From the NCBI GenBank assembly GCA_029007035.1, contig JAQXHC010000049.1, positions 44,841-108,840 of the forward strand: 64,000 bases of DNA, written 5' to 3'. Shown here in pieces: positions 60,302 to 64,000 of this stretch. Under the pieces are notes generated by a model. It saw only the letters and a list, made by a program, of their open reading frames with translations, did not search any database and was not told where the DNA came from. Made by a program: the position numbers and the translations under genes. Origin of the DNA: Oscillospiraceae bacterium (GTDB lineage Bacteria > Bacillota > Clostridia > Oscillospirales > Ruminococcaceae). The number at the start of each line of letters is the position of its first letter. Position 1 is the stretch's first letter.

Positions 60302-60910
60302 TTATTTCCCTTTAAAGGAGGCAAGATATTCAGGCACATTCCCGCATACCATTGCTCCGCTCATTACGCAGGCTCCTGCTGCTCCGGCAGAGAGCACATC
60401 CGAAATATTTGCCGAATCAATTCCGCCGATAGCATAGACGGGAATGGAAATGGCATTGCAGATATTCTTCAAAAAATCAAGACCTCTACCGGGAAGACCT
60501 CTCTTGCAGTCGGTGTCGAAAATGTGACCTGCTGTAATATATGTACAGTTAAGTGCTTCTGCTTCTTTGGCTTCTTCAACCGAATGACATGACGCTCCAA
60601 GTATTTTGAACATCGAGCGTTCTTCGGGTGACAGTGAACGCAGTACAGGAAGCGGAAGATGCAAAGCGTCGTGTTTTAACACCTTGGCTGCTGACACATA
60701 ATTATGCAAAATACAAATCGTTCCGTACTGATTACATTTGCTGATTACTTCCTTTGCAAGTTTTATATATTCACTCTCCGAAAACTCTTTTTCACGAAGA
60801 ACAATGGCTTTCGGATGAGCCTTTGCCAGCAGCTCAATGCGTGTAAGAAAATTATCCCGGCATATTGAATGGTTTGTAAATACAATAATATCACACATAC
60901 AGATAATCAT
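60302..60910 (-). CDS. tenI: TenI-like thiazole tautomerase (ThiE/TenI fold)
   Basis: 202-residue TIM-barrel protein of the thiamine phosphate synthase superfamily. The segment CTYITAGHIFDTDCKRGL, then PGRG, has a GH(I/V)F(D/E)T(D)CK pattern typical of TenI, in which the His acts as catalytic base; ThiE instead has G-P-V-F with a following T-x-T-K. The pyrophosphate-binding motif of ThiE (HLGQ) is replaced by HLPLPVL. PVYAIGGI and GASCHSVEEAKEA are shared by both. It probably converts the thiazole tautomer made by ThiG to the aromatic form. The start overlaps the end of thiH by 20 bases. Confidence 0.85.
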   Translation of the reverse strand: MIICMCDIIVFTNHSICRDNFLTRIELLAKAHPKAIVLREKEFSESEYIKLAKEVISKCNQYGTICILHNYVSAAKVLKHDALHLPLPVLRSLSPEERSMFKILGASCHSVEEAKEAEALNCTYITAGHIFDTDCKRGLPGRGLDFLKNICNAISIPVYAIGGIDSANISDVLSAGAAGACVMSGAMVCGNVPEYLASFKGK

Positions 60911-62144
60911 TCAGAACCGGCTGCAGGCCTTCGTCAGCAATGTCCTTATACATCTTATCAAGACTGCGGTTATCATCAATTTCAAACTGCTCGTCACCCT
61001 GCATCTCGTCCGACTCCTTTCCGTTGTATTTACTCTCATGGTCACCAATGCCTGTTGAAACGCCTGCGGACACCTTGGTTGCAGCAATCTTAACAATACC
61101 GTTGCGAAATTCTGCGCTCTCACGGGAAGATACCGTAATACCGACGAAAGGTAAAAAGATACGGTAAGCACAAAGCATCTGACAAAGCTGTTTTTCGTGA
61201 ACGTCAAGAGGATTGATTTTTTCGTTATTGATGATCGGACGAAGTCTTGGACAGGAAAGTGACATTTCGGCGTGAGGATATTTGCGCTGGAGATAATAGA
61301 CGTGCAAAGCACTTGCCAGAGCATCCTTTCTGAAGTCTGAAAGTCCAAGAAGTGCCGAGAACGCTACTCCGCGCATACCGCCGCGAAGGGCACGCTCCTG
61401 TGCGTCAAAGCGATAAGGCCAGACGCGCTTGTGTCCGAGCAAATGAAGCTGCTCGTACTTATCGGTATCGTAGGTCTCCTGGAACACCGTAACATAGTCT
61501 GCACCGCATTCGTGTAGATACCGGTACTCATCTGTATTGACAGGATATATCTCAAGTCCGACCATTCTGAAGTATTTCCGTGCTAACTTGCAGGCTTCTC
61601 CGATGTATTCCACATTGCTCTGTCCGCGGCTCTCGCCCGTAAGTATCAGAATTTCTTCCATTCCGCTGTCTGCAATAACTTTCATTTCTTTTTCAATTTG
61701 CTCCATACTGAGCTTCATCCGGTTAATATGGTTATAGCAATTAAAGCCGCAATAAACACAGTAGTTTTCGCAATAGTTTGCTATGTAAAGCGGAGTAAAA
61801 AGGTAAACAGTATTTCCGAAATGCTTGCTTGTTTCAAGACGTGCACGCTCTGCCATCTGCTCAAGGAAAGGTTCTGCCGCAGGAGACAAAAGAGCCTTAA
61901 AATCCTCTATAGAGCATCTTTCGTGCTCCAGGGCAGCCTTTACATCTTTTGCTGTGTACTTGGTATAATCATAGGAGTTCATTTCGCACATAACACTTGC
62001 GCACACATCTGATTCGATTTTTTCCATTCCCGGCAGATACTCCATATGGCTTTTACGGGAAGAAGGATCTGTTTCGAGTCTGTGTTTCTTTGCAAGGGCT
62101 TCGGGAGACAGATGCTCCGAATCCACAAAAAATTGATTTTCCAT
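60891..62144 (-). CDS. thiH: 2-iminoacetate synthase ThiH
   Basis: 417-residue radical SAM enzyme that cleaves tyrosine to 2-iminoacetate (dehydroglycine) and p-cresol, supplying the glycine-derived part of the thiazole. The cluster motif is CENYCVYCGFNCYN. Downstream conserved segments are ILILTGESRGQSNVEYI, LEIYPVNTDEY, VTVFQETYDTDKYEQLHLLG and MSLSCPRLRPI. The use of ThiH rather than glycine oxidase ThiO agrees with an anaerobic life. It sits 11 bases after thiG. Confidence 0.96.
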   Translation of the reverse strand: MENQFFVDSEHLSPEALAKKHRLETDPSSRKSHMEYLPGMEKIESDVCASVMCEMNSYDYTKYTAKDVKAALEHERCSIEDFKALLSPAAEPFLEQMAERARLETSKHFGNTVYLFTPLYIANYCENYCVYCGFNCYNHINRMKLSMEQIEKEMKVIADSGMEEILILTGESRGQSNVEYIGEACKLARKYFRMVGLEIYPVNTDEYRYLHECGADYVTVFQETYDTDKYEQLHLLGHKRVWPYRFDAQERALRGGMRGVAFSALLGLSDFRKDALASALHVYYLQRKYPHAEMSLSCPRLRPIINNEKINPLDVHEKQLCQMLCAYRIFLPFVGITVSSRESAEFRNGIVKIAATKVSAGVSTGIGDHESKYNGKESDEMQGDEQFEIDDNRSLDKMYKDIADEGLQPVLNDYLYV

Positions 62145-62155
62145 TCTGCCACCTC

Positions 62156-62926
62156 TTAATCTCTAAGGAAACCGGTCAGAGGATCGGATGCCGATGCACC
62201 ACGGGTCAGAACTCTGCCAAGACCGGCAAGATATGCTCTGCGGCCGGCCTCGATGGCGTTTTTGAAAGCAGATGCCATCATAGGCAGATCTCCTGCTGTA
62301 GCAAGAGCGGTATTTGCCATAATAGCCGCAGAACCCATTTCCATTGCCTCGCAAGCCTGTGACGGTCTGCCGATACCGGCATCAACAATAATAGGCAGAT
62401 CAATTTCATCAATGAGTATCTGAATAAAATCCTTTGTGGCAAGACCTTTGTTCGAGCCAATGGGAGATGCCAGAGGCATAATTGTCGCCGCGCCTGCATT
62501 TACAAGATCACGGGCAGCGTTGAGATCGGGGTACATATAAGGCATAACGACAAAGCCTTCATTAGCAAGAATTTCAGTCGCTTTTATCGTTTCCTGATTG
62601 TCTGGAAGCAGATATTTGGAATCTCTCATAATTTCGATCTTCACAAAGTTTCCGCAACCGAGTTCTTTTGCAAGGCGGGCAATACGGACTGCTTCGTCAG
62701 CGGTTCTCGCACCGCTGGTGTTAGGAAGCAGTGTGACGCCTTCGGGAATATAATCAAGAATGCTTTCCTGCTCCTTAGTGTTAGCACGGCGGACAGCCAG
62801 TGTAATGATTTCCGCGCCTGCATCCTTTACTGCCGCTTCAATGAGTTTCATAGAGTATTTACCCGAACCGAGAATAAATCGGGAATTAAATTCGTGTCCG
62901 CCAATGATTAGCTTGTCGTTAGTCAT
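62156..62926 (-). CDS. thiG: Thiazole synthase ThiG
   Basis: 256-residue TIM-barrel enzyme that joins deoxyxylulose phosphate, iminoacetate and ThiS-thiocarboxylate sulfur into the thiazole phosphate. Hallmarks: [28 protein letters not shown] (here [10 protein letters not shown]), [73 protein letters not shown] and [19 protein letters not shown]. Complete. Confidence 0.97.
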   Translation of the reverse strand: MTNDKLIIGGHEFNSRFILGSGKYSMKLIEAAVKDAGAEIITLAVRRANTKEQESILDYIPEGVTLLPNTSGARTADEAVRIARLAKELGCGNFVKIEIMRDSKYLLPDNQETIKATEILANEGFVVMPYMYPDLNAARDLVNAGAATIMPLASPIGSNKGLATKDFIQILIDEIDLPIIVDAGIGRPSQACEAMEMGSAAIMANTALATAGDLPMMASAFKNAIEAGRRAYLAGLGRVLTRGASASDPLTGFLRD

Positions 62927-62944
62927 TTATATTTCCTTCTTTCA

Positions 62945-63589
62945 TCATAAATCAAATTCGTTTGCTAAAATTCTGAGCACCGTATGTGCCTGATGTGCAG
63001 CGCAGAGCATAACGCGGCTTGAAACCAGACAAATATTGTCGTTCACATCGCTGACCTCATCGCCGCATAGATAAAACCGGCTTGTCACCCTGCGTGTTTT
63101 AATGATATTAGGACTGCCCAGACCTGCCATTCCGGATGCAGCAACAAGATATTTTTCCGGCATTTTAGAAAGCACGGTATTACACAACTCTGCCTTACAT
63201 TCAGCATCGTCAAAGGCTTCGCAGACAATGTCGGCATCTTTAAGCAGCTCTGCTGCATTCTTATCAGTAATGCGAACAGTTTGTGTCTGAAGTTCTGAAA
63301 ACGGAGCGATCTCTTTTAGATTTTCCGATAATGCTTCCGTTTTGAATTTGCCGATTTGTTCCGCTTTATACTGCTGTCTGTGCAGATTTGTTATATCCAC
63401 CTTATCAAAGTCAATAAGGATCAGCTTTCCGATTCCTGCTCTTGCAAGAGCTATTGCGATATTAGAACCAAGACCGCCGAGACCGCATACAGCAACTGTT
63501 GCCGAGTTAAACTTTTTCTGCAGGTCATTCCCGTGTCGCCCGGATAGCGCTCTGTTCCATTCTTCCTTTGTCGGTATCAGCTCAGCCAC
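62945..63589 (-). CDS. thiF: ThiF-type adenylyltransferase for ThiS
   Basis: About 214 residues of the E1-like adenylating family; it adenylates the C-terminal Gly of ThiS before sulfur transfer. The ATP loop is VAVCGLGGLGSNIAIALARAGIGKLILIDFD, then DITNLHRQQYKAEQIGKFK, EAFDDAECKAELC and a downstream LGSPNIIKT. No CxxC zinc pair is evident. No ATG lies at the N-terminus: GTG 63589 is assigned, but CTG 63580, which would give IPTKEEW after the initiator, is better spaced (8 bases) from GGAGG. It overlaps thiS by a few bases. Confidence 0.9.
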   Translation of the reverse strand: MAELIPTKEEWNRALSGRHGNDLQKKFNSATVAVCGLGGLGSNIAIALARAGIGKLILIDFDKVDITNLHRQQYKAEQIGKFKTEALSENLKEIAPFSELQTQTVRITDKNAAELLKDADIVCEAFDDAECKAELCNTVLSKMPEKYLVAASGMAGLGSPNIIKTRRVTSRFYLCGDEVSDVNDNICLVSSRVMLCAAHQAHTVLRILANEFDL

Positions 63590-63776
63590 CTCCCACAAAG
63601 CTGACAACTTCAATGCTGTCACCGTCGGCAAGTACGGTTTCGGCATACTGCGCTTTCGGGACAATATCTCCGTTGTGCTCTACTGCAATGCGCTTCGGAT
63701 TATAATTGGTAGTCGCCAGATACTCGGATATAGTCTTTCCGGCAAGATCGAAATACTCTCCGTTGATTTTTACCAT
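63582..63776 (-). CDS. thiS: Sulfur carrier protein ThiS
   Basis: 64-residue ubiquitin-fold sulfur carrier, starting MVKINGEYFDLAGKTISEYL and ending VSFVGGG, with the C-terminal Gly-Gly that receives sulfur. AVEHNGDIVPKAQYAETVLADGDSIEVV is typical. ATG 63776 is nine bases after AGGAGG, better than ATG 63794. First gene of the operon, immediately behind the TPP riboswitch. Confidence 0.95.
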   Translation of the reverse strand: MVKINGEYFDLAGKTISEYLATTNYNPKRIAVEHNGDIVPKAQYAETVLADGDSIEVVSFVGGG

Positions 63777-63796
63777 TTTTCTAACCTCCTGCATAA

Positions 63797-63832
63797 TAAA
63801 AAACAGAAGCTGCCCTGCTTCGGGTAACTTCC
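63797..63832 (-). terminator. Terminator hairpin of the TPP riboswitch expression platform
   Basis: On the minus strand GAAG..CCC pairs with GGG..CTTC around a short loop and is followed by six T residues, just downstream of the aptamer and before thiS. This fits transcription termination when TPP is bound. Confidence 0.75.
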
Positions 63833-63850
63833 GTTAAAACACTCTATTTC

Positions 63851-63939
63851 AGGCATCCTTACGTTGGCATTATCCAAATCAGGTTATCGGTCGAAGGTCG
63901 CACCTTCCTCTCAGCCCGTCCCACGAGCTCCCGTATGCT
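63851..63939 (-). promoter_or_regulatory. TPP riboswitch (thi box)
   Basis: On the minus strand the conserved pieces occur in order: GACGGGCTGAGAGG (the CUGAGA core), ACCGATAACCTGATTTGGAT (the ACCUGAUCUGGAUAAUGCC-type core) and AATGCCAACGTAAGGATGCC. P1 can close by GCAT near 63935-63938 and ATGC near 63853-63856. It precedes thiS and controls the operon. Confidence 0.97.
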
Positions 63940-63954
63940 TTAATTTTTTAATAT

Positions 63955-63983
63955 ATTATACACCCCGCCCCGAAAAACTGCAA
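63955..63983 (-). promoter_or_regulatory. Promoter of the thiamine operon
   Basis: On the minus strand: TTGCAG (63983-63978), 17-base spacer, TATAAT (63960-63955), just upstream of the TPP riboswitch. Confidence 0.8.
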
Positions 63984-64000
63984 GCGGGAATATTAAAAGC

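Noticed and set aside
60302..60910. Simple assignment as ThiE
   Set aside because: The active-site pattern matches TenI better (GHIFDTDCK) and the ThiE diphosphate-binding motif is missing.

Overview
The window looks like chromosomal DNA of an anaerobic, plant-fibre-degrading member of the Oscillospiraceae, most likely Ruminococcus or a close relative. The reasons are three secreted proteins with C-terminal dockerin modules (a C1 cysteine peptidase, a GH5 endoglucanase and a family 11 rhamnogalacturonan lyase), lipoproteins with Thr/Glu-rich linkers and cohesin-like sequence, a reverse-type rubrerythrin, an oxygen-sensitive ThiH, and Firmicutes-style consensus promoters and GGAGG ribosome binding sites. 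No rRNA, tRNA, CRISPR array, prophage or complete insertion sequence is visible.

Layout. 1-3.1 kb: a leftward response regulator/histidine kinase operon whose last gene runs off the window, and a flavodoxin-like reductase. 3.5-5.2 kb: an oxygen-stress locus, with reverse rubrerythrin and a small protein resembling the glycyl-radical tail of anaerobic ribonucleotide reductase, divergent from a Crp/Fnr regulator. 5.2-8.7 kb: uppP, a thioesterase and a metG-like synthetase with a degenerate KMSKS loop. 8.9-10.8 kb: two tandem lipoproteins whose C-terminal domain reads like a cohesin with its two halves swapped. 11.2-18 kb: ackA, divergent from a run that includes four RNA-modification genes (tmcAL, mnmA, a trmN6-like gene, rsmI), a C39-like peptidase and a HAD phosphatase. 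18-24.6 kb: a PHP/TSCPD/YdcF group, the dockerin peptidase and a secreted double-HhH protein. 24.7-28.8 kb: a sugar ABC importer (binding protein plus two permeases, no ATPase) behind a leader of about 410 nt that can fold extensively. 29-32.5 kb: an LTA-synthase-type sulfatase, an HD hydrolase and an SDR, all leftward. 32.7-45.4 kb: housekeeping genes (cdd, the TIGR03960/TIGR03936 radical SAM pair, rplS with a leader, two signal peptidases, rbgA, rnhB, yraN, thrC, tig, clpP, clpX). 45.5-49.3 kb: GH5-dockerin cellulase, an unknown small gene and a YbiT-like ABC-F protein with a ruined second ATP site. 49.5-56.3 kb: a complete leftward polyamine operon (speA, speE, carboxynorspermidine dehydrogenase, nspC, aguA, aguB) behind a promoter, a structured leader and an intrinsic terminator. 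57-60.1 kb: the rhamnogalacturonan lyase. 60.3-64 kb: a leftward thiSFGH-tenI operon under a TPP riboswitch.

How it fits together. Extracellular degradation (cellulase, pectin lyase, peptidase) is joined to sugar import and to acetate production by ackA. The polyamine operon can convert arginine through agmatine and N-carbamoylputrescine to putrescine, and on to spermidine by two chemically different routes. The thiazole half of thiamine is made anaerobically under riboswitch control. Points most worth following up are the permuted cohesin-like lipoproteins, the stand-alone glycyl-radical-loop protein, the two uncharacterised leaders (upstream of speA and of the sugar-binding protein), and a family of roughly 160-bp inverted-repeat elements with unlike ends but a similar interior.
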